Positions 50,416-58,480 of a stretch of DNA of 64,000 nt are shown piece by piece. The notes below the pieces were generated by a model that did no database searches, had not been told where the DNA came from, and saw nothing but the letters and a program-made list of their open reading frames with translations. The translations under genes and the position numbers were made by a program. The stretch's first letter is position 1. Every line of letters starts with the position of its first letter. Origin of the DNA: Candidatus Sulfuricurvum sp. RIFRC-1 (lineage in GTDB: Bacteria; Campylobacterota; Campylobacteria; Campylobacterales; Sulfurimonadaceae); assembly GCF_000310245.1 (NCBI RefSeq), contig NC_020505.1, forward strand, positions 372,001 to 436,000. The letters run 5' to 3'.

Positions 50416-51408
50416 TTGAACACTGAAGAATTAAAACAAAAAATTATTGATCTTAAAAACCGTCTCAGCGTTACCGTCGTGGCGCACTTCTATCAGCGGG
50501 ATGAAGTATTTGAGATGGGAGATATTACCGGCGATTCACTCGAACTTGCCCGTCGTACGATGGCGGATGATAAAGAGTTCGTTGTGTTTTGCGGTGTCGG
50601 ATTTATGGGACAAAGCGTCAAAATTCTCTCCCCAAATAAGCGGGTTGTTATGCCGAAAGTTGCCTGCTGTGCAATGGCGCGTATGATTGATGGACTCTAT
50701 TATGATCAATCGATCCAAAAGCTCGAAGATGCGGGGATCAAGCAAGAAGATATTTTACCGATCACCTATATCAACTCCAATGCCGATGTCAAGGCGCGTG
50801 TCGGGAAAATGGGGGGGATGGTCTGCACCAGTTCCAATGCCAAAATGATTATCACTAAAGCACTGGCTGAGGGGAAAAAAATCCTTTTTGTACCGGATCG
50901 CTGCTTGGGGCAGAATATCGCCAATATGATGGGGCTGAAATCGTGCGTACTTGGAGACGGTAGTGATCCCAAAGAAGCCGATATCATCTGTTATGACGGA
51001 TTTTGCTCCGTCCATCAGCTCTTCAGCGTCGATGACATCGAGTTTTATCGTGCCAAATATCCGGGAATTTTGATCGCCGTTCATCCCGAATGCGATCCTG
51101 CTATCTGTGATCGCGCCGATTTCGTCGGATCGACCTCACAGCTCATCAAATACATTAAAGAACTTCCAGAAGATCAAAAAGTCGCGGTAGGGACCGAATT
51201 TAATATGGTCAATCGCCTTCGTCCGAGTAACACCTATATTCTCTCCAGTACGAAACCCGAATGTCCGACGATGAACGAGACGACGCTGGAAGATTTGTAT
51301 AACACCCTCAAAGCAATCGAGGACGGTGCGCCGATCAATGAGATCGAGGTGGATGAAGAGACTGCCTACTGGGCGAGAATTGCACTTGAGAGGATGATGG
51401 CGTTATGA
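50416..51408 (+). CDS. nadA: Quinolinate synthase
   Basis: The start chosen is TTG 50416 with AAGGA eight bases upstream; the longer frame from 50329 has a basic leader with no role. The 330-residue protein has the NadA signatures VVAHFYQRDEV, GDSLELAR, FCGVGFMGQSVKIL and VHPECDP. The three cluster cysteines lie in KVACCAM, GMVCTSSNA and TKPECPTM. It condenses iminoaspartate and dihydroxyacetone phosphate to quinolinate with a 4Fe-4S cluster. It overlaps nadC by 4 bp. Confidence 0.92.
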   Translation: MNTEELKQKIIDLKNRLSVTVVAHFYQRDEVFEMGDITGDSLELARRTMADDKEFVVFCGVGFMGQSVKILSPNKRVVMPKVACCAMARMIDGLYYDQSIQKLEDAGIKQEDILPITYINSNADVKARVGKMGGMVCTSSNAKMIITKALAEGKKILFVPDRCLGQNIANMMGLKSCVLGDGSDPKEADIICYDGFCSVHQLFSVDDIEFYRAKYPGILIAVHPECDPAICDRADFVGSTSQLIKYIKELPEDQKVAVGTEFNMVNRLRPSNTYILSSTKPECPTMNETTLEDLYNTLKAIEDGAPINEIEVDEETAYWARIALERMMAL

Positions 51409-52220
51409 TTGAGCAATTTATCCGCGAAGTGTTGGCTGAGGATGTCGGGCGGGGGGATTTGTACGCACGGGTTTCTGATCCTGTTCCCGCATCAGCAAAA
51501 ATTATCGCCAAGAGTAAGGGCGTAGTCGCCGGAGAACTCTATCTGCGGGTACTGGCGGAGTGTGAGAAATTTAGTATTACGTGGCACAAACATGACGGTG
51601 AAACGTTTGTGAGTGGGGAGGTTTTGATGGAGCTTTCCGGTGATTCGCATACATTGCTTCGGATTGAGCGGACGCTGCTGAATATGCTTCTTCATGCCAG
51701 TTCCATTGCGACATTGACGCGCCAATACGTCGATCTCATCACACCCTATGGTACCAAACTACTCGATACCCGAAAAACACGCCCGCTGCTTCGTAATTTT
51801 GAGAAATACGCCACCCGTATCGGTGGAGCGACAAACCATCGGATGGGATTGGATGATGCGCTGATGCTTAAAGACACCCATCTCAAAACTATCACCAACC
51901 TCGAAAGCTTTATGGAAGAGGCCCGTAAAAAAATCCCGTTTACCTCTAAAATCGAGATTGAAGCGGAAGATTTTGAGATGGCTAAAAAAGCGATGAAGGC
52001 GGGAGCCGATATTGTAATGTGCGACAATATTTCCCCTGAACACTTAGGCGAAATCGTACTCTTTAAGCGAGAAAACTATCCCTCGGTGCTGCTTGAAGCA
52101 AGCGGTAATATTAGCCTAGATACTATCGAGAGTTATGCACGTACCGGCGTTGATGCGATCAGTACCGGCTCTCTCATTCATCAGGCAAATTGGATAGATC
52201 TGTCTATGAAAATGGATTAA
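51405..52220 (+). CDS. nadC: Nicotinate-nucleotide pyrophosphorylase (carboxylating)
   Basis: The 271-residue protein has the QAPRTase pattern: LAEDVGRGDLYAR, RTLLNMLLHASSIATLTRQYV, the signature LLDTRKTRPLLRNFEKYA with its arginine/lysine phosphate binders, GGATNHRMGLDDALMLKDTHL, and EIEAEDFEMA. It converts quinolinate and PRPP to nicotinate mononucleotide in NAD synthesis, directly after NadA in the pathway and in the operon. Confidence 0.93.
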   Translation: MIEQFIREVLAEDVGRGDLYARVSDPVPASAKIIAKSKGVVAGELYLRVLAECEKFSITWHKHDGETFVSGEVLMELSGDSHTLLRIERTLLNMLLHASSIATLTRQYVDLITPYGTKLLDTRKTRPLLRNFEKYATRIGGATNHRMGLDDALMLKDTHLKTITNLESFMEEARKKIPFTSKIEIEAEDFEMAKKAMKAGADIVMCDNISPEHLGEIVLFKRENYPSVLLEASGNISLDTIESYARTGVDAISTGSLIHQANWIDLSMKMD

Positions 52221-52229
52221 GGGTAACTT

Positions 52230-53297
52230 GTGGCTGACGATCAAGAAAAGACCGAAGAACCCACCTCCAAAAAGATTGAAGATGCCAGAGTAGAGGGAAA
52301 TGTCGCCAAAAGTCAGGACATCGTCGGTGTCGTAGTCCTCTTCGTAGCAATTTTAGCTCTTTTGATGATGTTTACGTTTATCGCCGATCGTCTGCTCAAC
52401 CTTTCGCGCTATTATTTTTCGTTGATGAATCAGCCGTTGGATCGTGAATTGATGTTTGATATGGCCTTGATAACGTTTCGGGAATTTCTCATTATGGCGC
52501 TTCCTATCTCTATTATTGTTGCGATCGCGGGAGTTTTTGGGACGGTAGCACAGATGGGATTTAACTTTACGACGAAACCGCTCATGCCGAATTTTTCCAA
52601 ACTCGATCCGATCAAAGGATTCGCCAACCTTTTTACCCTCCAAAAAGCACTTGAATCGCTCAAAATTACTTTTAAGTCTTTGACTGCTTTGGGAATCGGT
52701 TTTATCTTTTTTTGGGGATACATGGAAGAACTGCCAACGGTTGCTCTCTTTACCCTCGAAGATCAGATGGGGTGGTTGCGGGATAAAGCGATCGTCCTTG
52801 CTTCGGTCATGCTTATCATCATTTTTGTGTATGCGATTTTCGATCTTTTTATTACCCGAAAACAGTATTTCGATAAACTCAAAATGTCGAAACAAGAGAT
52901 CAAAGATGAGATGAAGAATATGGAAGGGGATCCGCATATCAAGGCAAAAATTCGCCAGATTCAGATGCAGGCGGCACGTAAGCGGATGATGTCCTCCGTT
53001 CCGACGGCGGATGTCGTTATTACCAATCCAACCCACTACGCCGTAGCGATAGTCTACGATGAAACCAAACATAATGCTCCGGTGGTGGTGGCCAAAGGGG
53101 TTGACAATATCGCGATTCAGATTAAAAAGATAGCACGTGAAAATGGGGTTCATATCGTCCAAAATCCTCCCCTCGCACGCTCGCTTTACAAAGAAGTGGA
53201 GATTGACAGAGCGATTCCCGATATGATGTTTGCCGCAGTTGCCGAAGTGTTGGCGTATGTCTATAAGATGGGTAAGAAGCGCAAGGAAAACGTCTAA
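52230..53297 (+). CDS. flhB: Flagellar type III export protein FlhB
   Basis: The start is GTG 52230. The 355-residue protein has the FlhB N-terminus QEKTEEPTSKKIEDAR, four membrane helices (about 30-55, 85-108, 148-168, 188-208) and a cytoplasmic domain with the self-cleavage motif NPTH (266-269) followed by YAVAIVYDE. FlhB switches export from hook to filament subunits. The position between nadC and a sensory gene is unusual for flagellar genes, though scattered flagellar genes are normal in Campylobacterota. Its stop overlaps the next start. Confidence 0.93.
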   Translation: MADDQEKTEEPTSKKIEDARVEGNVAKSQDIVGVVVLFVAILALLMMFTFIADRLLNLSRYYFSLMNQPLDRELMFDMALITFREFLIMALPISIIVAIAGVFGTVAQMGFNFTTKPLMPNFSKLDPIKGFANLFTLQKALESLKITFKSLTALGIGFIFFWGYMEELPTVALFTLEDQMGWLRDKAIVLASVMLIIIFVYAIFDLFITRKQYFDKLKMSKQEIKDEMKNMEGDPHIKAKIRQIQMQAARKRMMSSVPTADVVITNPTHYAVAIVYDETKHNAPVVVAKGVDNIAIQIKKIARENGVHIVQNPPLARSLYKEVEIDRAIPDMMFAAVAEVLAYVYKMGKKRKENV

Positions 53298-54424
53298 TGG
53301 ATCGCTGGTACCATTTTTTATCCGATAAAAAGATGATCGCCGGGGTATTTTTATTCATAGCGATAATGCTGGGCGGTGTGTTATGGTATTTGGAGCAAAA
53401 GGTAACCTCGCAAACGTTAGAGCGGCTGAGTGACCAACTTACACTGGCGCTGAATAATCAACTCGAAAAAGAGCGTTCTACCGCTTTGCGCTATGCGTTG
53501 ATACTGGGGCAAAACAGTTCTCTGAGCGAGGCATTGGAACAAGAGGATGAAGATAAAGGTTTTGAAATTTTATCCGAGGTGATGGAGTCGATTAAACTTC
53601 ATACCGATTCGTTGATCCGGTCTCAAATCATCACGTCGGATTACGTTATTTTCGCCCGCAGTTGGGATAATTCGTATGCCGGGATGCCGCTGGATTTTCA
53701 CCGCCCCGATCTGCTCTATTTTCAAACTCATAAGAATCCCCGTTCGGCAATCGAAGTTGGGCGAAAAATCGGCGTTAAAGCGACCGTTCCCGTTTATCAC
53801 AGTGAGAAGATGATCGGGTTTGTCGAAGTGGTCTCTTTTTTCGAATCGACGCAGGAATATTTTGATCGGTTGGGGATTGATCTGTATATTTTGATGGATG
53901 AGCGGTTTTATGAAACGGCGGTATTTATGCAAGAGAATCCAGCCATCGGCAAGGAATATATTTTGGCCAATCCGAAATACACCGAAAGCGATTTAAAACT
54001 TTTAAACGGGATCAATTTTAAAACACTCAAAACAGCCCGTGTCATTTTTAGCGGCGGACGGTATCTTTTTTATGAACCGATGATGAACGGGGAGGGTGAG
54101 AGTATCGGAGCTTTTATTTTTTCCCTTTCACCGAAGCAAATTACGACCTATGCTCACTCGGATGAAGAGGATATTTCATTTTTGATCCATCTCTCCCGTA
54201 ATGAGCTTTATGATGTTATGGTGAAAAAATCGCTCGATAATGCCCAGTTTCAAAGTGTATACGATAAAGAGCTGTTGTATCTCAAAGACACTGTGGGCCC
54301 AGAGGATCGAGAACTCTATCTCGAAGAAGCACGTGAACGGCTTAATGCGTATTCCAAAGAGGAATTGATCGGTATTATGCTCGATTACAAAGTAACCAAC
54401 GAGATCAAAGGGGAGATACGATGA
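53297..54424 (+). CDS. Free-standing membrane-anchored periplasmic sensor (Cache-like)
   Basis: The 375-residue protein has one helix (about 12-32), then a long periplasmic domain of about 240 residues. This has an initial coiled helix and two alpha/beta sensory folds with VIFARSWDNSYAGMPLDF and GVKATVPVYHSEKMIGFVEVVSFF, as in double-Cache ligand sensors. A weak hydrophobic stretch lies near 265-285, followed by an acidic helical tail. There is no kinase, cyclase or methyl-accepting domain. It overlaps both FlhB and the response regulator, so it likely senses for the downstream kinase, perhaps detecting a sulfur compound. Confidence 0.68.
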   Translation: MDRWYHFLSDKKMIAGVFLFIAIMLGGVLWYLEQKVTSQTLERLSDQLTLALNNQLEKERSTALRYALILGQNSSLSEALEQEDEDKGFEILSEVMESIKLHTDSLIRSQIITSDYVIFARSWDNSYAGMPLDFHRPDLLYFQTHKNPRSAIEVGRKIGVKATVPVYHSEKMIGFVEVVSFFESTQEYFDRLGIDLYILMDERFYETAVFMQENPAIGKEYILANPKYTESDLKLLNGINFKTLKTARVIFSGGRYLFYEPMMNGEGESIGAFIFSLSPKQITTYAHSDEEDISFLIHLSRNELYDVMVKKSLDNAQFQSVYDKELLYLKDTVGPEDRELYLEEARERLNAYSKEELIGIMLDYKVTNEIKGEIR

Positions 54425-55074
54425 AGGTATTGTTACTCGAAGATGAATACATGCTCCGTGTGAGCATCACCGAGTTCTTAGAAGAACTAGGGCTTGAGGT
54501 AGTCGGATTCAGCAATGGCGAGAGGGCATTCGATGCCATTTATGAAACCCATTTTGATCTTTATCTCCTCGATGTCAATGTCCCGGGGATGAACGGGTTT
54601 GATCTCCTCCGTACCCTTCGCAAAGAGGGGAATAAAACTCCTGCGATCTTCCTCACCTCGATGGTCAATGTAGACGATTTGCAGGAGGGATACAAATCGG
54701 GATGCTGCGACTATATCCGTAAGCCGTTTGATCTTACCGAATTGCAGATACGGATTATGCATGCATTGAAAAGTTTTTATCATGAGGGGGAAAACAAAAT
54801 TGATTTTGGCGAAGGGCTGATTTACGATACTGAAAACTTCACTTTGATGCACAACGATCATAATATAGCTCTTAGTAAAACGGAAAAAGAGATTTTTGCC
54901 GTATTGCTCAAGCACACGAATCAAGTCGTCTCGGTGGAGATGTTTCAAGATGAGATTTGGGGTGAGTACGTCGATCCTGCCAATATCCGTGTGCAGATCA
55001 ATAATTTACGTAAAAAGCTCCCTTTAGAGATCATCCAAAATCGTCGCGGGCTGGGTTACATCATTGAACGATAA
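54421..55074 (+). CDS. OmpR-type response regulator upstream of the sox cluster
   Basis: The 217-residue protein has a receiver with LEDEYM acidic residues, the phospho-acceptor in LYLLDVNVPGMNGFD and lysine in IRKPFDLTE. A winged-helix domain ends RRGLGYIIER. It is a close relative of the regulator at 29696-30346 (shared FDLYL-x-DVNVP and NGF). It overlaps the sensor gene by 4 bp and the kinase gene by 11 bp. It is the natural candidate to bind the 11-bp direct repeats at the soxX promoter (56242-56259). Confidence 0.86.
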   Translation: MKVLLLEDEYMLRVSITEFLEELGLEVVGFSNGERAFDAIYETHFDLYLLDVNVPGMNGFDLLRTLRKEGNKTPAIFLTSMVNVDDLQEGYKSGCCDYIRKPFDLTELQIRIMHALKSFYHEGENKIDFGEGLIYDTENFTLMHNDHNIALSKTEKEIFAVLLKHTNQVVSVEMFQDEIWGEYVDPANIRVQINNLRKKLPLEIIQNRRGLGYIIER

Positions 55075-56230
55075 TCGCTACGCCCTTAAAAATGCTTTTT
55101 TGTATACGATGCTGGTAGCAGTATTATTACTGGTTCCTACCTACTTGTATGTCACCTACATGAAATATGTGTATGAAATTCAGTATGAATTTAAGCTCAA
55201 ACGTCAATCGCATTTGATTCTCCGTTCGATGGAAGAGTTTGATCCTAAAGAGAAACAAGCGTTTGATTACCCGAGGTTCCGTTCGTTTCAATCAGGGTTG
55301 TATGATCTCCATTTTAAGCCGATTTTTACCCTAATTCAATCCGAAGTAGGTATTCAAAAAACGGGATATCATATCCAGAACGGATATGCGTCTTTGGTGG
55401 TGGCTCTTCCTGAACGGCGATATTTTGATGCATCGTATTTAGTGGTAGGAGGGGAGATTTCGTATGCACGCATTTATCAGGATGTGGTCATTATCCTCCT
55501 CTCCATCGCTGCGCTGATCTTTGTCCTCTCGCTTTTCTTTTTGGATCGTTTTGCCTTGCCGTTTCAGAGAGTCAACAAACGGCTCGATCAGTTTATCAAA
55601 GATTCGATGCATGAGATCAATACGCCGCTTTCCATTATCAATGTCAATATCGATCTTTATCATCGATCCAATCCGAGTAATAAATACCTTAAGCGGATTA
55701 AGGCGGCAACGAAAACCCTTGCTACCCTTTATAACGATATGGACTATTTGATTAAAAACGAACGCTTGGCTTTTGAATATGAACGCATTAATCTTAGCCG
55801 CTATTTGCAAGAGAGGATTGATTATTTTGCTGAAGTTGCCGCTTTGAAAAATATTACATTAGAACCGTATATCGATGAAGAGGTAGGAATTTTATTCAAT
55901 CCCACACAGCTTCAGCGGATTATCGACAATAATCTTTCCAATGCGATTAAATATTCGCGGGAAGAGGGGAAAATCGATATCTTTTTACTGAATATGGATG
56001 ATCGATGTGTCATGAGTTTTAAAGATTATGGTGTCGGAATCGAAGATGTGAACCGTATTTTTGAGCGTTATTATCGTGAAAATCGTGATAAAGGGGGATT
56101 TGGGATAGGGCTTAATATCGTCAAATCGATTATCGATAAAGCGGGAATTGAGCTTCAAATCGACTCAATCTACGGGAAAGGAAGTACCTTTTCGTATACT
56201 TTTTACCCGCCTATTTGCACTCTCCTTTAA
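55064..56230 (+). CDS. Sensor histidine kinase upstream of the sox cluster
   Basis: The start is TTG 55064, inside the regulator gene. The 388-residue protein has helix 1 (about 10-32), a periplasmic part (about 33-135), helix 2 (about 136-160) and phospho-histidine box DSMHEINTPLSIIN. The ATPase domain is complete (DNNLSNAIKYSREE, KDYGVGI, FERYYRE, GFGIGLNIVKS). It resembles the kinase at 30333-31376. With the free-standing sensor at 53297 it may form a three-part signalling unit that controls thiosulfate oxidation. Confidence 0.86.
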   Translation: MNDNRYALKNAFLYTMLVAVLLLVPTYLYVTYMKYVYEIQYEFKLKRQSHLILRSMEEFDPKEKQAFDYPRFRSFQSGLYDLHFKPIFTLIQSEVGIQKTGYHIQNGYASLVVALPERRYFDASYLVVGGEISYARIYQDVVIILLSIAALIFVLSLFFLDRFALPFQRVNKRLDQFIKDSMHEINTPLSIINVNIDLYHRSNPSNKYLKRIKAATKTLATLYNDMDYLIKNERLAFEYERINLSRYLQERIDYFAEVAALKNITLEPYIDEEVGILFNPTQLQRIIDNNLSNAIKYSREEGKIDIFLLNMDDRCVMSFKDYGVGIEDVNRIFERYYRENRDKGGFGIGLNIVKSIIDKAGIELQIDSIYGKGSTFSYTFYPPICTLL

Positions 56231-56241
56231 TTATCCATTTT

Positions 56242-56274
56242 TTTTACATTAATTTTACACTCCTGCTTTACAAT
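56242..56274 (+). promoter_or_regulatory. soxX promoter with 11-bp direct repeats
   Basis: TTTTACA occurs at 56242-56248 and 56253-56259, 11 bp apart. After 9 bp a -10 hexamer TACAAT lies at 56269-56274. The repeats take the place of a -35 element, as in PhoB/OmpR-activated promoters. A good ribosome-binding site AAGGAG precedes the soxX ATG. Confidence 0.55.
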
Positions 56275-56305
56275 ACTCCTCGAAATAAGAATTCAAGGAG
56301 AGCCA

Positions 56306-56827
56306 ATGCGAAAAGTGATCATGCTCGGTCTTGCAACTTTTTTAAGTGCAGCCGATTTATCACAGGTAATTGAGAGCCCGGATGCGACGGCCATTTTGAA
56401 AAAAGATGCCCTTCCTGCAGCTAAAGCGTACGTCATGCCTGAGGGATGTGTCAGCAATGACCCTAAAGCGATTGCCCGTGGAAGCTATATTTTCCATAAC
56501 CTAAACGGAAAAGATGCAAAAGAGAATCCGCCGGAGGGTTTAACTCGCCTTCTTCCTGATGGTAAAGAGAAACAAATGGGTAACTGTGTTGCCTGTCACA
56601 ACATCGAAGGGGCCAAAGGGTACGGTAATATCGGCCCTGATTTGAGCAAGTACAAAGAACTTTACATGGATAGCGGCGTGCGTAATGCTCAATTTATGTA
56701 CCAAAAAATTGCTGATCCTCGATTGGATAATCCAAAATCGGCTATGACGGTTAATTTGGCTAATGGTTTGATGAATGAGCGCGAAGTGTGCGATTTGATA
56801 TCGTATATCACAGCAGTTAAAAAATAA
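56306..56827 (+). CDS. soxX: Sulfur-oxidation cytochrome c SoxX
   Basis: The 173-residue protein has a signal peptide (about 1-16) and one haem motif CVACH (Cys94, Cys97, His98) in the context MGNCVACHNIEGAKGYGNIGPDL. A likely axial methionine lies in PKSAMTVN. An extra cysteine lies at PEGCVSND. SoxX pairs with SoxA in the periplasm to join thiosulfate oxidatively to SoxY. It is the first gene of soxXYZAB, 19 bp ahead of soxY. Confidence 0.9.
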   Translation: MRKVIMLGLATFLSAADLSQVIESPDATAILKKDALPAAKAYVMPEGCVSNDPKAIARGSYIFHNLNGKDAKENPPEGLTRLLPDGKEKQMGNCVACHNIEGAKGYGNIGPDLSKYKELYMDSGVRNAQFMYQKIADPRLDNPKSAMTVNLANGLMNEREVCDLISYITAVKK

Positions 56828-56845
56828 AGTTCAAGGAGAAATACT

Positions 56846-57316
56846 ATGGAAAGAAGATCATTTTTAAAAGGTTTTGGGGCAGCGGCGGCATGTGCGATGG
56901 CATTGCCTCATGTATCCAGTGCGGCAGAAGAGAAAAAATCGGGCGGTCCGAATGAGATGAATTTTGAGACGGCAGTTGCTGCGATTACCGGTGGTAAAGC
57001 ATTGGTTGCTTCTGCAAAAGTCAAAATGGAAGCTCCTGAGATTGCGGAAAACGGTGCGGTTGTTCCGGTAAAAGTGAGCGTTGAGAGTCCAATGAACGCA
57101 AAAGATTACGTTAAAGCAATCCATATACTCGCGTCAAAAAATGGAAATGTCCGTTGTGCCAATATCTATTTGACCCCTGCAAACGGGGAAGCATTTTTCG
57201 GTACCCGTGTAAAACTCGGCGGGACTCAGGATGTGGTAGCGATCGCAGAGATGAGTGACGGGTCGTTCCTTAGCGCAAAACAAAATGTCAAAGTAACCAT
57301 CGGCGGGTGTGGTTGA
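56846..57316 (+). CDS. soxY: Sulfur carrier subunit SoxY
   Basis: The 156-residue protein has a Tat-type leader (RRSFLKGFGAAAACAMALP) and ends in the swinging-arm sequence GGCG, where the cysteine carries the sulfur intermediates. It has the beta-sandwich pattern with VVPVKVSVESPM and YLTPANGEAFFGTRVKLGGTQDV. It is exported folded, with SoxZ, by the Tat system. AAGGAG precedes the ATG. Confidence 0.93.
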   Translation: MERRSFLKGFGAAAACAMALPHVSSAAEEKKSGGPNEMNFETAVAAITGGKALVASAKVKMEAPEIAENGAVVPVKVSVESPMNAKDYVKAIHILASKNGNVRCANIYLTPANGEAFFGTRVKLGGTQDVVAIAEMSDGSFLSAKQNVKVTIGGCG

Positions 57317-57366
57317 TTTTAATCAACTCTATAACGTTTAGTAAAAATTGATAAAGGATTAATATT

Positions 57367-57693
57367 ATGAAAACACTGATTAAAATCAAACCGAAAGATT
57401 ACAAAGCAGGCGATGTTGTAAAAATCGACTTTATGGCGATGCATCCGATGGAAACCGGTATGCGTAAAAACAAAGATACGGGAGTATTGATTCCGGCTGA
57501 ATACATCGATGAAGTGAAGTTTATGTTCAACGATACGTTGATTACCAAAATGGTGATCTGGGAATCTCTCTCGGTGAACCCTCTTATGAGTATCAGCTTT
57601 AAAGTACCGGGTGCTGGAACACTCAAAGTTATTGCAAAAGATAACAAAGGTCAAAGCGTCGAGAGTACGACACAAATTACTCCAAAAGGATAA
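57367..57693 (+). CDS. soxZ: Sulfur carrier partner SoxZ
   Basis: The 108-residue protein has no signal peptide and shows the SoxZ pattern: MAMHPMETGMRKNKDTG and a later WESLSVNPLMSISFKVPG. It forms a heterodimer with SoxY and is carried to the periplasm by the SoxY Tat leader. It ends 3 bp before soxA. Confidence 0.92.
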   Translation: MKTLIKIKPKDYKAGDVVKIDFMAMHPMETGMRKNKDTGVLIPAEYIDEVKFMFNDTLITKMVIWESLSVNPLMSISFKVPGAGTLKVIAKDNKGQSVESTTQITPKG

Positions 57694-57696
57694 GCA

Positions 57697-58470
57697 ATGC
57701 GTACTTTATCTATCACGGCAGCGTTGGTGTGTTTAGCCCTTTTGGGAACAGTGAATGCGGAAGAAAAACTCAGTATGTCCGATGCGGACAAAAAAATGTA
57801 CGCAGAGCTTTTGGATAATAATCCCGCAGAGATGGATGTAGCTGAGGGGGAACAACTCTTTGGTGAACTTATCGGGAGTGCCGGGTACGCTAAAATGTTA
57901 GGTGTTAAAGAGAAAGATCTTCCTAAATACATCGCAGGATTCCCACGTTACGTCGAGAGTGCTAAAAGAGTAGTGACGTTGGCACATAGTATCCAAATGG
58001 CGGCTGCGGCGAATGAAAAACCGGTACCGAAGCTTGAGAGCAAAGAGATGGTTAAAATATCTGCGTATGTCAAATCATTGGCGAACGGACAGAAAACCAA
58101 TATTGATGTTAAAGCGAATAAACATATGCAAGAAATGATGAAACTTGGACAAGAAGTGTTTGAAGAGCGTCGCGGCGGTCGCGGTCTTTCATGCAACAAT
58201 TGTCACAGTATGGATATCATCGGACAGCGTCTACGTATGCAGCCGTTACCGGATTTAGGGGCAAAAGAGACGGCAGCTGCAAGTACTTGGCCGGCATACC
58301 GCATGACCCAAAGTCAAATGGTGACGCTCGACAAACGGATGCAGCAATGTATGAAAAATGCCCTTTTAGCTGAACTTCCACTCGGTTCGAAAGAGATGGT
58401 TGGATTGGAAGTGTACGTCACCAACAAAAGCAAAGGGAATACTATCGCTATTCCAAGCGTAAAACGTTAA
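57697..58470 (+). CDS. soxA: Sulfur-oxidation cytochrome c SoxA (single haem)
   Basis: The 257-residue protein has a signal peptide (about 1-21) and one haem motif CNNCH (Cys166, Cys169, His170). The cysteine in QQCMKN (Cys218) is the expected axial persulfide ligand of the active-site haem. The N-terminal half keeps the fold but has lost the first CxxCH, so this is the monohaem form. With SoxX it attaches thiosulfate to SoxY. Confidence 0.9.
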   Translation: MRTLSITAALVCLALLGTVNAEEKLSMSDADKKMYAELLDNNPAEMDVAEGEQLFGELIGSAGYAKMLGVKEKDLPKYIAGFPRYVESAKRVVTLAHSIQMAAAANEKPVPKLESKEMVKISAYVKSLANGQKTNIDVKANKHMQEMMKLGQEVFEERRGGRGLSCNNCHSMDIIGQRLRMQPLPDLGAKETAAASTWPAYRMTQSQMVTLDKRMQQCMKNALLAELPLGSKEMVGLEVYVTNKSKGNTIAIPSVKR

Positions 58471-58480
58471 GGATTAAACG

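Noticed and set aside
52353-53162. Minus-strand open frame of 269 codons opposite flhB
   Set aside because: The translation is a low-complexity basic and aromatic mix caused by the complementary frame of a membrane protein gene.
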